A stretch of 64,000 nucleotides of DNA from Betaproteobacteria bacterium GR16-43. Its GTDB lineage: Bacteria > Pseudomonadota > Gammaproteobacteria > Burkholderiales > Usitatibacteraceae. The stretch is from the NCBI GenBank assembly GCA_001953215.1, contig CP019169.1, forward strand, positions 4,742,849-4,806,848, read 5' to 3'. The notes under the pieces were generated by a model that saw only the letters and a list, made by a program, of their open reading frames with translations, did not search any database and was not told where the DNA came from. Both the position numbers and the translations under genes were made by a program. Position 1 is the first letter of the stretch, and every line of letters starts with the position of its first letter. This document shows positions 53,878 to 61,776 of this stretch, one piece after another.

Positions 53878-55197
53878 ATGCGTGACACCGCGACGCATTC
53901 GCCGCGCTCCCTCGGGCTCGACTTCGGCACCACCAACACCGTGCTCTCCTGGGCGCACGCGTCCGTGTCCGAACCGGTCGTGTTCAACTTCCTTTCCAAT
54001 CGCCTGTTCTCGTTTCGCTCGGCACTGTCGTTCTGGAACGAAGGCGACGACGACGTCCCGAGGGTCGTGTCCGACGCCGGGCCGTGGGCGATCCAGCGCT
54101 TCATCGAGCTTGGAGGCGATTGCCGCTTCATCCAGTCGCTGAAGACTTTCGCCGCCAGCCGGCTCTTCGAGCAGACCTACGTGTATGGCAGCGCGTGGAA
54201 GTTCGAGGACCTGTTCAATCGCTTTTTCCGCGAGCTGCGACGCCACGCGCACCCGCAACTCGACGACCTGCCGAAGAACGTGCTCGTCGGCCGCCCGGTC
54301 GAGTACGCGGGCTCGAGCCGTCCCGACGCGAAGCTCGCGATGCAGCGCTACGTCGCGGCGCTGGCGCCGTTCGGGTTCGAGTCGATCCGCCAGGTGTACG
54401 AGCCCGTGGCGGCGGCGTTCTTCTACGCGCAGTCGTTGCGGGACAGCGCGACCGTCCTCGTCGCCGACTTCGGCGGCGGCACCACGGACTTCTCGGTGAT
54501 CCACTTCGACGTGAGCGGGCGCAACTTGCAGGCGAAGGCGCTCGGGCACTCGGGCGTGGGCATCGCGGGCGACCGCTTCGACTACCGCATCATCGACCAC
54601 GTGGTGTTGCCGCAGCTCGGCAAGGGCACCAACTACCGCAGCTTCGGCAAGAGCCTCCAGATGCCGCGCTCGTGCTTCGCGGGCTTCGCGCAGTGGCACG
54701 AGCTGTCAGTGATGAAGACCTCGCGCGACTTCCGCGACTTCAAGGATCTCGTGCGCTTCAGCGAGGCGCCGGAGCTGGTGGGCCGGTTCGTGAAGCTGGT
54801 CGAGTCCGACCAGGGCCACACGCTCTACCAGTCCGTCTCCGATGTGAAGGAAGCGCTCTCCCGCGACGAATCGGCCGAATTCCGCTTCGACGGCCCCGGC
54901 TTCCAGATCCGCGAGACCGTGACGCGCGCGCAGTTCGAAGGCTGGATCGAGCCCGAGCTCGAGGCGATCGAGGAAGCGCTCGACCGGGTGCTCGTGGGCA
55001 GCGCCATCGCGGCGACCGACGTGGACCGCGTCTTCCTCACCGGCGGCACGTCGTTCGTGCCCGCGGTGCGGCGCATCTTCGAGCGCCGCTTCGGCGCGGA
55101 CGTCGTCGATACCGGCAACGAGTTCGTGTCGATCTCGAACGGCCTCGCGACGATCGGCCTGCGCGAGGACGTGGCGGAGTGGACCGTGGAGCCCTAG
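53878..55197 (+). CDS. Hsp70-like ATPase (YegD type)
   Basis: A 439-residue actin/Hsp70-fold ATPase without the usual substrate-binding domain. Phosphate-1 GLDFGTTNT is at about 13-21, VADFGGGTTDFSV is phosphate-2, and VFLTGGTSFVPAVRRIFERR the adenosine region. It resembles YegD, a chaperone-like protein of unknown role. ATG 53878 is chosen because the fold begins directly after it. The stop overlaps that of the opposite small gene. Confidence 0.88.
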   Translation: MRDTATHSPRSLGLDFGTTNTVLSWAHASVSEPVVFNFLSNRLFSFRSALSFWNEGDDDVPRVVSDAGPWAIQRFIELGGDCRFIQSLKTFAASRLFEQTYVYGSAWKFEDLFNRFFRELRRHAHPQLDDLPKNVLVGRPVEYAGSSRPDAKLAMQRYVAALAPFGFESIRQVYEPVAAAFFYAQSLRDSATVLVADFGGGTTDFSVIHFDVSGRNLQAKALGHSGVGIAGDRFDYRIIDHVVLPQLGKGTNYRSFGKSLQMPRSCFAGFAQWHELSVMKTSRDFRDFKDLVRFSEAPELVGRFVKLVESDQGHTLYQSVSDVKEALSRDESAEFRFDGPGFQIRETVTRAQFEGWIEPELEAIEEALDRVLVGSAIAATDVDRVFLTGGTSFVPAVRRIFERRFGADVVDTGNEFVSISNGLATIGLREDVAEWTVEP

Positions 55198-55487
55198 TGA
55201 GTGACGCCCCGCACCGTCGGCACTTCGGTCTGGTTCCCCTGGATATGCGCAATCACTCCGTCGGCCACATGCCGGCCCGGTGAATTGAACGCATTCCGAA
55301 GGAAAGCGATGAGGTTCGCGGCCGGCCCGTCGAAGGTGTAGTCGCACATCTCGAACTTGCACTCGATGAAGTCCGGCGGCGTGAAGCCGCGGTAGACGAT
55401 CTTGCAGCGCTCGAACGTGCAGTGCTCGTAGCGGTTGAAATCCAGTTCGATCACCTGGTTCTTGTAAGACTCTTTGATGAATAGCAT
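55194..55487 (-). CDS. Small protein with pentapeptide-like repeat
   Basis: A 97-residue protein. The middle (YEHCTFERCKIVYRG, FIECKFEMCDYTFDG) has the [ACS]-x-F-x-x spacing of pentapeptide repeats, about two coils, followed by a short helix. The function of such small ones is unknown. It converges on the Hsp70-like gene and is divergent from the cyclic-nucleotide-binding gene (54 bp). Confidence 0.72.
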   Translation of the reverse strand: MLFIKESYKNQVIELDFNRYEHCTFERCKIVYRGFTPPDFIECKFEMCDYTFDGPAANLIAFLRNAFNSPGRHVADGVIAHIQGNQTEVPTVRGVTH

Positions 55488-55541
55488 CGGTGCCTCCGGG
55501 AATCGCTGCCTGTCCCCCCATTATCCGGTAGGCTTCCCGCC

Positions 55542-56066
55542 ATGAGAAAAGTCCTCCTGATCTTCAGCCAGCTCACCGACGGTGACGTGGAGTGGCTCTC
55601 CAAGGCCGGCGACCGCATCCACATGGACAAGGGCGCGACGATGATCCCGAACGGCGCCCGGGTCGACAACCTGTACTTCGTCCTCGACGGGCGCCTCGCG
55701 ATCCGCAGCGCCACGGGCGAGCTGATCCGCATGCTCGAGTCCGGCGAGGTGATCGGCGAGATGTCGCTGGTCGACCCCGCGCCGACCGTGGTCTCCGTCG
55801 AGATCGACGCCGATGCGACCCTGCTGCGCATCCCGAACCTGCGGATGCGCGAGAAGCTCGGTTCCGACACGGCGTTCGCCGCGCGCTTCTATCGCGCGCT
55901 CTGCGTCTTCCTCGCCGACCGCATGCGCACCACGACCTCGCGCATGGGCTATGGCACCGTGGTCCAGGACCCGAACGCGAAGGACGAGCTGCACGACGAC
56001 CTCCTCGATGCCGTGCATCTCGCCGGCGCGCGCTTCGACCGCATGTTGAAGCGCCTCGCGGGCTAG
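55542..56066 (+). CDS. Cyclic-nucleotide-binding domain protein
   Basis: A 174-residue protein made of one cNMP-binding domain: GARVDNLYFVLDGRLAIRS, then the phosphate-binding cassette ESGEVIGEMSLVDPAPTVVS. The last 50 residues form a helix but no helix-turn-helix. Similar genes head NHLM-type export loci, and here it starts the plus-strand run to the two ABC exporters, 4 nt before the next gene. It may gate export through cAMP or cGMP; that is inference. Confidence 0.85.
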   Translation: MRKVLLIFSQLTDGDVEWLSKAGDRIHMDKGATMIPNGARVDNLYFVLDGRLAIRSATGELIRMLESGEVIGEMSLVDPAPTVVSVEIDADATLLRIPNLRMREKLGSDTAFAARFYRALCVFLADRMRTTTSRMGYGTVVQDPNAKDELHDDLLDAVHLAGARFDRMLKRLAG

Positions 56067-56070
56067 GCGC

Positions 56071-56250
56071 GTGGCCGAGGAAAAGAAGAATCCGCTCTTC
56101 CGGGACGCCGCCCTCGCGCGCCTCGCTTCGCCCGAGAAGCTGGACGTGCGCCTCGAGCTCCTGGGCTATCCGCGCAGCCTGCTCGTGACCCTGGCGATCC
56201 TCCTCGTGGCCACCGCCGCTTTCGCCGCATGGCTGCTGACGGCGCGCTGA
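56071..56250 (+). CDS. Short membrane-anchor protein resembling the N-terminus of an NHLM HlyD-like protein
   Basis: A 59-residue protein starting at GTG 56071. LFRDAALARLASPEKLDVRL followed by a membrane helix (SLLVTLAILLVATAAFAAWL) matches the beginning of HlyD-type membrane-fusion proteins of NHLM bacteriocin systems, which normally continue for 200-350 more residues. Here the frame ends in TGA right after the helix, and the next gene starts 22 nt before that stop, leaving no room for the periplasmic part. Either a reduced functional anchor or a fixed remnant. Confidence 0.72.
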   Translation: MAEEKKNPLFRDAALARLASPEKLDVRLELLGYPRSLLVTLAILLVATAAFAAWLLTAR

Positions 56251-58406
56251 ACTCCGCGATCCGTCGCACGCCGACGGTCCTCCAGCTCGAATCGGTCGAA
56301 TGCGGCGCCGCCGCGCTCGGCATGGTACTCGCCCACCACGGCCGCTGGGTTCCGCTCGAGGTGCTGCGCGTGGCGTGCGGCGTGAGCCGCGACGGAAGCA
56401 AGGCCGGCAACCTCCTTCGCGCCGCGCGCACGTTCGGCCTCGTCGCCCGCGGCTTCCGGAAGGAAACGAAGGAGCTGGCCGACCTCCCGCTGCCCGCGAT
56501 CCTCTTCTGGAACTTCAACCACTTCGTCGTGCTGGAGGGCTTCGAGAACGGCGAGGCGTGGTTGAACGATCCGGCACTCGGCCGCCGCAAGGTCGGCTCC
56601 GAGGAGTTCGACTCGTCGTTCACGGGCGTCGTCCTCACGTTCGAGCGCGGGCCCGAGTTCGTTCCCGGTGGCGACAAGCCCTCGGTGCTGCGCTCGCTCG
56701 GCCAATACCTCGAAGGCGTGCATCCGGCGATCGCGTTCGCCATCGTGCTGGGCGTGCTGCTGGTCCCTCCGGGATTGCTGCTTCCCTGGTTCATGGGCCG
56801 CTTCGTGGACGAAGTGCTCGTGGCCCGCCTTGGAGGGATGGCCCTGCCGCTGCTCCTGGGCCTGGCACTCGCCGCGCTCGTGCGCGCGGCGCTCATGTGG
56901 ATCCAGGCGCACTTGCTGATGGATACGTATGGGCGGGCTGCCGCCGCGGCGTCGCGCCGTTTCTTCGCGCATGCGCTCTCGCTGCCGATGGAGTTCTTCG
57001 TGCAACGCTCGCCCGGCGAGATCGCGTCTCGGGTCGATCTCAACGAGCGCGTCGCCGAGACGATTTCCAACGACCTCGCGCATCTCGCGTTGAGCCTGCT
57101 CACCGCGAGCTTCTATCTCATCCTCATGGTGCAGCTCGAACCCGGCCTCACGCTGGTCGTCGTGGCCTGCCTGGTCTTGGAACTGCTCGTGTGGCGCGTG
57201 CTCGCGGAGAAGACCGCCGACATCTCGCGCCAGCTCTCGGTGCGCGCGGGCAAGCTCGCGGGCGCGGCGGCGGGTGCGCTCGGCAACATCGAGGGCATCA
57301 AGGCCGCGGGCCAGGAGAACGCGCTCTTCACGCGCTGGATGGGCCTGCAGGTGCAGCTCTCGAACGCCGCGGTGCAGGCGCAGCGCCTCTCGCTCACGCT
57401 GGGCCAGGTGCCGGGCCTGCTCTCGCTCGTCGCGAGCCTCACCGTGCTCGGGCTCGGAGCGGCCCGGATCATCGAGGGCACGTTCACCATCGGCAACCTC
57501 GTGTCCTTCCAGGTGCTGCTGGCCGGCTTCTCCGCGCCGGTGCACGCGCTCTTCGCCGCCACGCAGCACATGCAGACGCTCACCGGCGACCTCGCGCGCC
57601 TCGACGACGTGCTGCACTACCGCAAGGACCCGCGCGTCTCGATCGAGGTAGCGCCCGAAGCCGTGGAACCGATCGAGCGAGCGGGCACGCTCACCTTCCG
57701 CGACGTCACCTTCGGCTACAACCGCGGCGAGCCGCCGCTGGTGGAAAACGTTTCGTTCACCGTCGAACCGGGCAAGCGCATTGCCTTGGTCGGCGCATCG
57801 GGCTGCGGCAAGTCGACGCTGGGCCGGCTCGCCGTGGGCCTGTACGAGCCGTGGAGCGGAGAGGTGTTGTTCGACGGCAAGCCACGCGCCGCGTGGACCC
57901 GCGCGTCGCTGTCGAAGAGCGTGGCCTACGTGGACCAGGATGTCGTGCTCTTCCAGGGCAGCGTGCGCGACAACCTCTCGCTCTGGGATCCACGCATCGG
58001 CGAGGAAGCCGTGCGCGCGGCGATTCGCGACGCGGTGATCGAAGCCGAAGTCACGGCACTGCCGGGAGGGCTCGCGGGTTCGCTGCAGGAAGGCGCCCGC
58101 AACTTGTCCGGTGGCCAGCGCCAGCGGCTGGAGATCGCGCGCGCGCTCGCCGCCGCGCCCTCGATCCTCATCCTCGACGAAGCCACGAGCGCACTCGATC
58201 CCACGACCGAGGCGACGCTCGAAGCCAACCTGCGCCGGCGGGGCCTGGCGAGCCTCGTGATCGCCCATCGCCTCTCGACCGTGCGCGACGCCGACGAGAT
58301 CCTCGTGCTGGAAGCGGGGCGTGTCGTCGAACGCGGGCGGCATGACGAGCTCGTAAAGATCGAGGGCGGCCGCTACGCCACGTTGATCGCGGTGGACGCG
58401 GCATGA
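56229..58406 (+). CDS. NHLM-type ABC exporter with C39 peptidase domain
   Basis: A 725-residue inner-membrane transporter. The N-terminal C39 peptidase (about 12-135) has the Gln-Cys pair in QLESVECGAAALG (Cys 25), His 98 (FNHFVVLEGF) and Asp 114 (LNDPALG), so it should cut leaders after double glycine. A six-helix ABC domain follows (about 150-460), then the ATPase: Walker A GASGCGKST near 522-530, signature LSGGQRQRLEIARAL, Walker B ILILDEATSALD. It overlaps the next gene by ATGA. Likely processes and exports the peptide encoded at 60592-60831. Confidence 0.93.
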   Translation: MAADGALNSAIRRTPTVLQLESVECGAAALGMVLAHHGRWVPLEVLRVACGVSRDGSKAGNLLRAARTFGLVARGFRKETKELADLPLPAILFWNFNHFVVLEGFENGEAWLNDPALGRRKVGSEEFDSSFTGVVLTFERGPEFVPGGDKPSVLRSLGQYLEGVHPAIAFAIVLGVLLVPPGLLLPWFMGRFVDEVLVARLGGMALPLLLGLALAALVRAALMWIQAHLLMDTYGRAAAAASRRFFAHALSLPMEFFVQRSPGEIASRVDLNERVAETISNDLAHLALSLLTASFYLILMVQLEPGLTLVVVACLVLELLVWRVLAEKTADISRQLSVRAGKLAGAAAGALGNIEGIKAAGQENALFTRWMGLQVQLSNAAVQAQRLSLTLGQVPGLLSLVASLTVLGLGAARIIEGTFTIGNLVSFQVLLAGFSAPVHALFAATQHMQTLTGDLARLDDVLHYRKDPRVSIEVAPEAVEPIERAGTLTFRDVTFGYNRGEPPLVENVSFTVEPGKRIALVGASGCGKSTLGRLAVGLYEPWSGEVLFDGKPRAAWTRASLSKSVAYVDQDVVLFQGSVRDNLSLWDPRIGEEAVRAAIRDAVIEAEVTALPGGLAGSLQEGARNLSGGQRQRLEIARALAAAPSILILDEATSALDPTTEATLEANLRRRGLASLVIAHRLSTVRDADEILVLEAGRVVERGRHDELVKIEGGRYATLIAVDAA

Positions 58407-60562
58407 CGAGCGATCCCGGCCTCTCGCTGCGCGTCACCACGCTCCCGGCGGCGCTGAACCTGCTCGAGGGCCTGCTCGGCGTTCGCTTCGATGCGCCGCC
58501 CGCGATGTCGGAGGCGATCGACCCGGGTGAAGCCGTCGAGGAATCCGCGGCCGCCACCGGCCTCTGCGTGCGCCGCGTGATCCTCGATGGCCGCTGGTGG
58601 GAAGGCGCCGGATTGCCGATGCTGGCGCGCGTGGCCGACCGCCGCGGCAAGCCCCGCGAGACGGACACCGAGGAGATGCGCTCGCCGGCCGGCACGGGAT
58701 GGGTCGTGCTCGTGCCGCATCCGGTATCCGGCTATCGCATGGTCGCCAAGGATTCCGGAACGCAAGTCGAATGGACGGTCGATGCCGCGACGGCCGCGCG
58801 GCTCTCGCCATTCGCCTGGTCGTTCCATCGCCGCTTCGAGCGCCGCGCGCTGGGCACGCTCGACGTGCTGCGCTTCGCATGGAGCCACAACCGGGCGGAT
58901 GCGAGCACCGTCGTGGCCACCGGCGCCGCCGCCGCCCTCTTCGGATTGCTGACCCCGGTCGGCACCGGATTCCTGATCGACCACGTGATCCCGACGGGCT
59001 TGCTGAGCCAGGTCGGTCAACTCATTGCCGGGCTCGCCACCGCGGGGCTGGCCCTCATCGGCCTCGAAGCGGTGCGCTCCCTCGCGGTCCAGCGCTTCGA
59101 GGCCCGCACCACCATTGCCGTGCAGGCCGCGATGCTCGACCGCGTGATCGGTGCGCCCGCGCCCTTCTTCCGCGCCTTCGCGAGCGGAGATCTCGCGTTG
59201 CGCATGTCGGCGGCGAATGCGGTGCAGCGCTCGGTCGCGGCCGCGGCCATCGGCACGCTCGTCACCGGCCTCTTCCTCATCGCGAATGCGGCACTGCTCT
59301 TCAAGTACAACGCGATGCTGGCCTCGGCTTCGCTCGTGCTCATCGCCCTTGCGATCGCGATTCCGGCCTGGGCCGGCCTCGCGCGGCTGCGGCTCGGGCG
59401 CGCGATCGAGGCGCTCGACGGCAAGCTGAATGGCTTGAGCGTCGAATACCTCACCGGAATCGCGAAGCTTCGCGCCGCCGCAGCCGAATCGCGTGCGTAC
59501 GCCAACTACTTCGTCGACTACGAAATGCTGCGCGGCTTGAACCGGCGCAGCACCAAGCTCGCGAACGTGGAGTCGGTGGCGCTCGGCCTGCTCTTCCCCT
59601 CGGCGGCGATCCTCGTCTACTACCTCGCGTGGCGGCTCGCGACCGGTGCGGCCCCCGGCACGGCGCTCTCGACCGGCGACTTCATCGCCTTCCAGGCCGC
59701 GCTCTTCGCGGTCCTGGGCGCGGTGCAGATGCTGGTGGCCATGTGGATGGGCGTGCTGCGCCTGAAACCCTTCTGGGAACGCGCGAAGCCGATCCTCTCC
59801 ACGGTGCCGGAGAACGACCCCACGCGCGGCGCGGCGCACGCGCCGCAAGGCCACGTGCGCCTCGAGGGTGTTTCGTTCGCCTATCCCGACGGACCCGAAG
59901 TCCTGAAGGACATCGACCTCGAGGTGAAGCCCGGCGAATTCGTGGCGCTCGTCGGCGCGAGCGGATCGGGCAAGTCGACGTTGCTTCGCCTGCTGCTCGG
60001 CTTCGAGTCACCCGCTCGCGGGCGCGTGCTCTACGACGGCAAGGATCTCGCCACGCTCGACCTGCGCCGCCTTCGCCGCGGCATCGGGACGGTGCTGCAG
60101 AGCGGCCGCCTCTGGGCCGGCGACCTGCATTCGAACATCGCGGGCGCGGCGCACCGCGACATCGAGACGGTGTGGGAGGCCGCTCGCCTCGCGGGCGTGG
60201 CCGGTGAGATCGAGGCGATGCCGATGGGCCTGTACACGCTGGTCGGCGAAGGGCTCTCGACGATCTCCGGCGGGCAGCGCCAGCGCGTGTTGCTGGCGCG
60301 GGCGCTCGCGTCGAAGCCGCGCGTGTTGCTACTGGACGAGGCGACGAGCGCGCTCGACAACGTGGCGCAGGCCGCGGTGCAGGAATCGCTGAAGGGATTG
60401 GCGGCCACGCGCATCGTCATCGCGCACCGCCTCAACACCGTGCGGCACGCCGATCGCATCGTGGTGCTCGACCGGGGGCGGATTGCCCAGGCGGGAACGT
60501 ACGCGGAACTGGCCGCGTCGCCCGGGCTCTTCCGGTCGATGCTGGCGGGCCAAGGGGCCTAG
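58403..60562 (+). CDS. NHLM-type ABC exporter, second subunit
   Basis: A 719-residue ABC protein. A cytoplasmic N-terminal domain of about 150 residues without Cys protease motif precedes a six-helix membrane domain (about 165-450) and an ATPase domain (Walker A GASGSGKST near 518, signature TISGGQRQRVLLARAL, LLLDEATSALD). In NHLM loci such a protein pairs with the peptidase-type exporter to form a heterodimer. The stop lies in a hairpin that separates it from the convergent precursor gene. Confidence 0.92.
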   Translation: MTSDPGLSLRVTTLPAALNLLEGLLGVRFDAPPAMSEAIDPGEAVEESAAATGLCVRRVILDGRWWEGAGLPMLARVADRRGKPRETDTEEMRSPAGTGWVVLVPHPVSGYRMVAKDSGTQVEWTVDAATAARLSPFAWSFHRRFERRALGTLDVLRFAWSHNRADASTVVATGAAAALFGLLTPVGTGFLIDHVIPTGLLSQVGQLIAGLATAGLALIGLEAVRSLAVQRFEARTTIAVQAAMLDRVIGAPAPFFRAFASGDLALRMSAANAVQRSVAAAAIGTLVTGLFLIANAALLFKYNAMLASASLVLIALAIAIPAWAGLARLRLGRAIEALDGKLNGLSVEYLTGIAKLRAAAAESRAYANYFVDYEMLRGLNRRSTKLANVESVALGLLFPSAAILVYYLAWRLATGAAPGTALSTGDFIAFQAALFAVLGAVQMLVAMWMGVLRLKPFWERAKPILSTVPENDPTRGAAHAPQGHVRLEGVSFAYPDGPEVLKDIDLEVKPGEFVALVGASGSGKSTLLRLLLGFESPARGRVLYDGKDLATLDLRRLRRGIGTVLQSGRLWAGDLHSNIAGAAHRDIETVWEAARLAGVAGEIEAMPMGLYTLVGEGLSTISGGQRQRVLLARALASKPRVLLLDEATSALDNVAQAAVQESLKGLAATRIVIAHRLNTVRHADRIVVLDRGRIAQAGTYAELAASPGLFRSMLAGQGA

Positions 60563-60584
60563 GGGAAACGTTCCCCGGAGGCCC
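60554..60584. terminator. Hairpin between exporter and precursor genes
   Basis: Outer stem GGGCCT/AGGCCC (60555-60560, 60579-60584) and inner stem GGGGAA/TTCCCC with ACG loop. There is no T-run, so it may be a weak or Rho-assisted terminator for the convergent pair. Confidence 0.45.
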
Positions 60585-60591
60585 TGGCCGG

Positions 60592-60831
60592 TTACTTCTT
60601 GGTGTCGGCCTGCGCGACCTGGGAGCCGGCGAGGCTCGCGGGTTCGCTGCCTTCACGGCGCGCGGTGACGACGATCTTGTCCATCTTCACCACTTGCTGC
60701 GGCTGCGCGTTCAGGTCGCTGCGCTTCGCGGTGACGACGATTTTCTCCATCTTGTGGATCTCCTGGCCGCCGGAGACGTCGTCGAGTTGCTGGTCGGACA
60801 GTTCGCCCGGGTTCTTGTCTTTGCTGGTCAT
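60592..60831 (-). CDS. Double-glycine leader peptide with two TonB-box-like motifs
   Basis: A 79-residue peptide. Residues 1-22 form a leader ending ELSDQQLDDVSGG, a standard double-glycine cleavage site for C39 exporters. The predicted mature part (23-79) has two copies of K-M-[ED]-K-IVVTA-[KR]-R (27-37 and 49-59), 22 residues apart, and a Ser/Ala/Gln tail ending in Lys. It has no Cys. IVVTA-[KR]-R is the N-terminal plug/TonB-box wording of many TonB-dependent receptors. AAGGAG lies 10 nt before ATG 60831. It converges on the peptidase-exporter operon, its probable secretion route. Confidence 0.82.
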   Translation of the reverse strand: MTSKDKNPGELSDQQLDDVSGGQEIHKMEKIVVTAKRSDLNAQPQQVVKMDKIVVTARREGSEPASLAGSQVAQADTKK

Positions 60832-60965
60832 GTTCGTCTGGCTCCTTGGAAGACGCGATGTGATGCTACACCGCTTCGCCATGATGCCCGAGGAGGGTGC
60901 CGGGCGAACGTGCAGCAGTGGACGTGGAATTGTCGAATATTCACGCATCCGGCCGGCCGGAGCCG

Positions 60966-60981
60966 TGGCACGGATGTTGCA
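60966..60981 (+). promoter_or_regulatory. Sigma-54 promoter of nasT
   Basis: TGGCACGGATGTTGCA is a full match to the RpoN consensus TGGCACG-N4-TTGC[AT], with GG 60967-60968 and GC 60979-60980 (10 bp between). Start near 60992, 22 nt before ATG 61014. It implies NtrC-type nitrogen control. Confidence 0.8.
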
Positions 60982-60990
60982 TTGCAACAT
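60974..60990. promoter_or_regulatory. Palindrome over the nasT -12 element and start
   Basis: ATGTTGCA-T-TGCAACAT, a perfect 8-bp dyad. It covers the -12 half of the sigma-54 promoter up to the expected start. A protein bound here would block transcription of nasT; alternatively the dyad would affect the transcript start. Confidence 0.45.
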
Positions 60991-61013
60991 GGGAGTTCCT
61001 GCGGGGCGCATCC

Positions 61014-61592
61014 ATGTTGAGGGTTCTGGTCGTCGATAACACACCGGGTCGTGCCTCCGCGCTGCGGCAGGCGCTTTCCGCGATGCCGGGCGTGGAAGTG
61101 ACGTGCACCCTCGAATCCCCGCTCGAGCTCTTCGCGCGGGTAGCCGAGCACCGGCCCGACATCGTCCTGATCGACACCGATTCGCCCAGCCGCGACGTGC
61201 TGGAACAGCTGGCGGCCGTCTCTTCCGGGGCCCCGCGCCCGGTGGTCGTGTTTTCGGATGACGCGGAGCAGTGCACCATCCGTGCGGCACTCCGCGTGGG
61301 CGTTTCCGCCTATGTCGTCGAGGGCGTTTCCCCTGCGCGGCTGGAGCCCGTGATGCGCGTGGCCATCGAGCGTTTCGAGGCCGACCAGGCCCTGCTCGCC
61401 GAACTCTCCGACGCGAAATCCCAGCTTGCCGACCGCAAGGTGATCGAGCGCGCCAAGGGGCTGATCATGAAGCAGCGGGGCGTCAGCGAAGAGGAAGCGT
61501 TCCGGTCGCTGCGCAATCTCGCCATGGAAAAGAACCTCAAGCTGGGTGAAGTGGCCCGGCAGGTCATCTCGATCGCTTCGCTCCTGGGTTAA
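61014..61592 (+). CDS. nasT: ANTAR-domain response regulator NasT
   Basis: A 192-residue RNA-binding antiterminator. The receiver (about 1-120) has VVDN with D8 and phosphoacceptor D54 in VLIDTD. The ANTAR domain (about 140-190) reads KVIERAKGLIMKQRGVSEEE and AFRSLRNLAMEKN. NasT binds paired hexaloop hairpins in nitrate-assimilation leaders, and one lies 140 nt downstream, before nrtA. The usual partner NasS is not next to it in this window. Confidence 0.93.
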   Translation: MLRVLVVDNTPGRASALRQALSAMPGVEVTCTLESPLELFARVAEHRPDIVLIDTDSPSRDVLEQLAAVSSGAPRPVVVFSDDAEQCTIRAALRVGVSAYVVEGVSPARLEPVMRVAIERFEADQALLAELSDAKSQLADRKVIERAKGLIMKQRGVSEEEAFRSLRNLAMEKNLKLGEVARQVISIASLLG

Positions 61593-61702
61593 CCCTCGAT
61601 CCGCTCGATTTGGTGCACCGCCGCATCGTTTTGGCGCATGAAATATCCACCGCCCCCGACGCAATGACCCACTTTTCCCTTTTCCCTCAAGGATTTGCCC
61701 AC

Positions 61703-61718
61703 TTGGCACGGCCGTTGC
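61703..61718 (+). promoter_or_regulatory. Sigma-54 promoter of the nrtA operon
   Basis: TTGGCACGGCCGTTGC matches the RpoN consensus with GG 61705-61706 and GC 61717-61718, 10 bp apart. Expected start about 61730, leaving a 110-nt leader that contains the ANTAR hairpins. A GGTGCACC at 61612-61619 could be part of an NtrC site, but this is weak. Confidence 0.8.
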
Positions 61719-61733
61719 GATAGGTAGACCGAA

Positions 61734-61776
61734 GCCCGGGCCAACGGCGGCACGGGCAAACGACAAAGGCGTCCGT
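61734..61776 (+). ncRNA. ANTAR-target double hairpin in the nrtA leader
   Basis: Hairpin P1 (61734-61757): stem GCCCG/CGGGC, a G-A mismatch, GCC/GGC, and hexaloop AACGGC with A at 1 and G at 4. Two bases later P2 (61760-61776): stem ACGAC/GTC(C)GT with one bulge and hexaloop AAAGGC, again A1 and G4. This is the known two-hairpin motif of ANTAR proteins. P2 uses bases 61766-61771, which otherwise form the first stem of the terminator, so binding by NasT should allow read-through. Confidence 0.8.

Noticed and set aside
56166..58343. A 725-codon open frame on the minus strand opposite the C39 exporter
   Set aside because: Shadow of the exporter: no start context, repetitive charged composition, no domain; the plus-strand gene has full catalytic motifs.
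60592..60831. Reading the IVVTAKR peptide as a broken N-terminus of a TonB-dependent receptor
   Set aside because: The frame is complete with its own ribosome site, has a GG leader and a duplicated motif, and no receptor barrel sequence follows.
61612..61638. NtrC enhancer upstream of the nrtA promoter
   Set aside because: GGTGCACC and GGCGCA are only partial matches with wrong spacing; mentioned only as weak.
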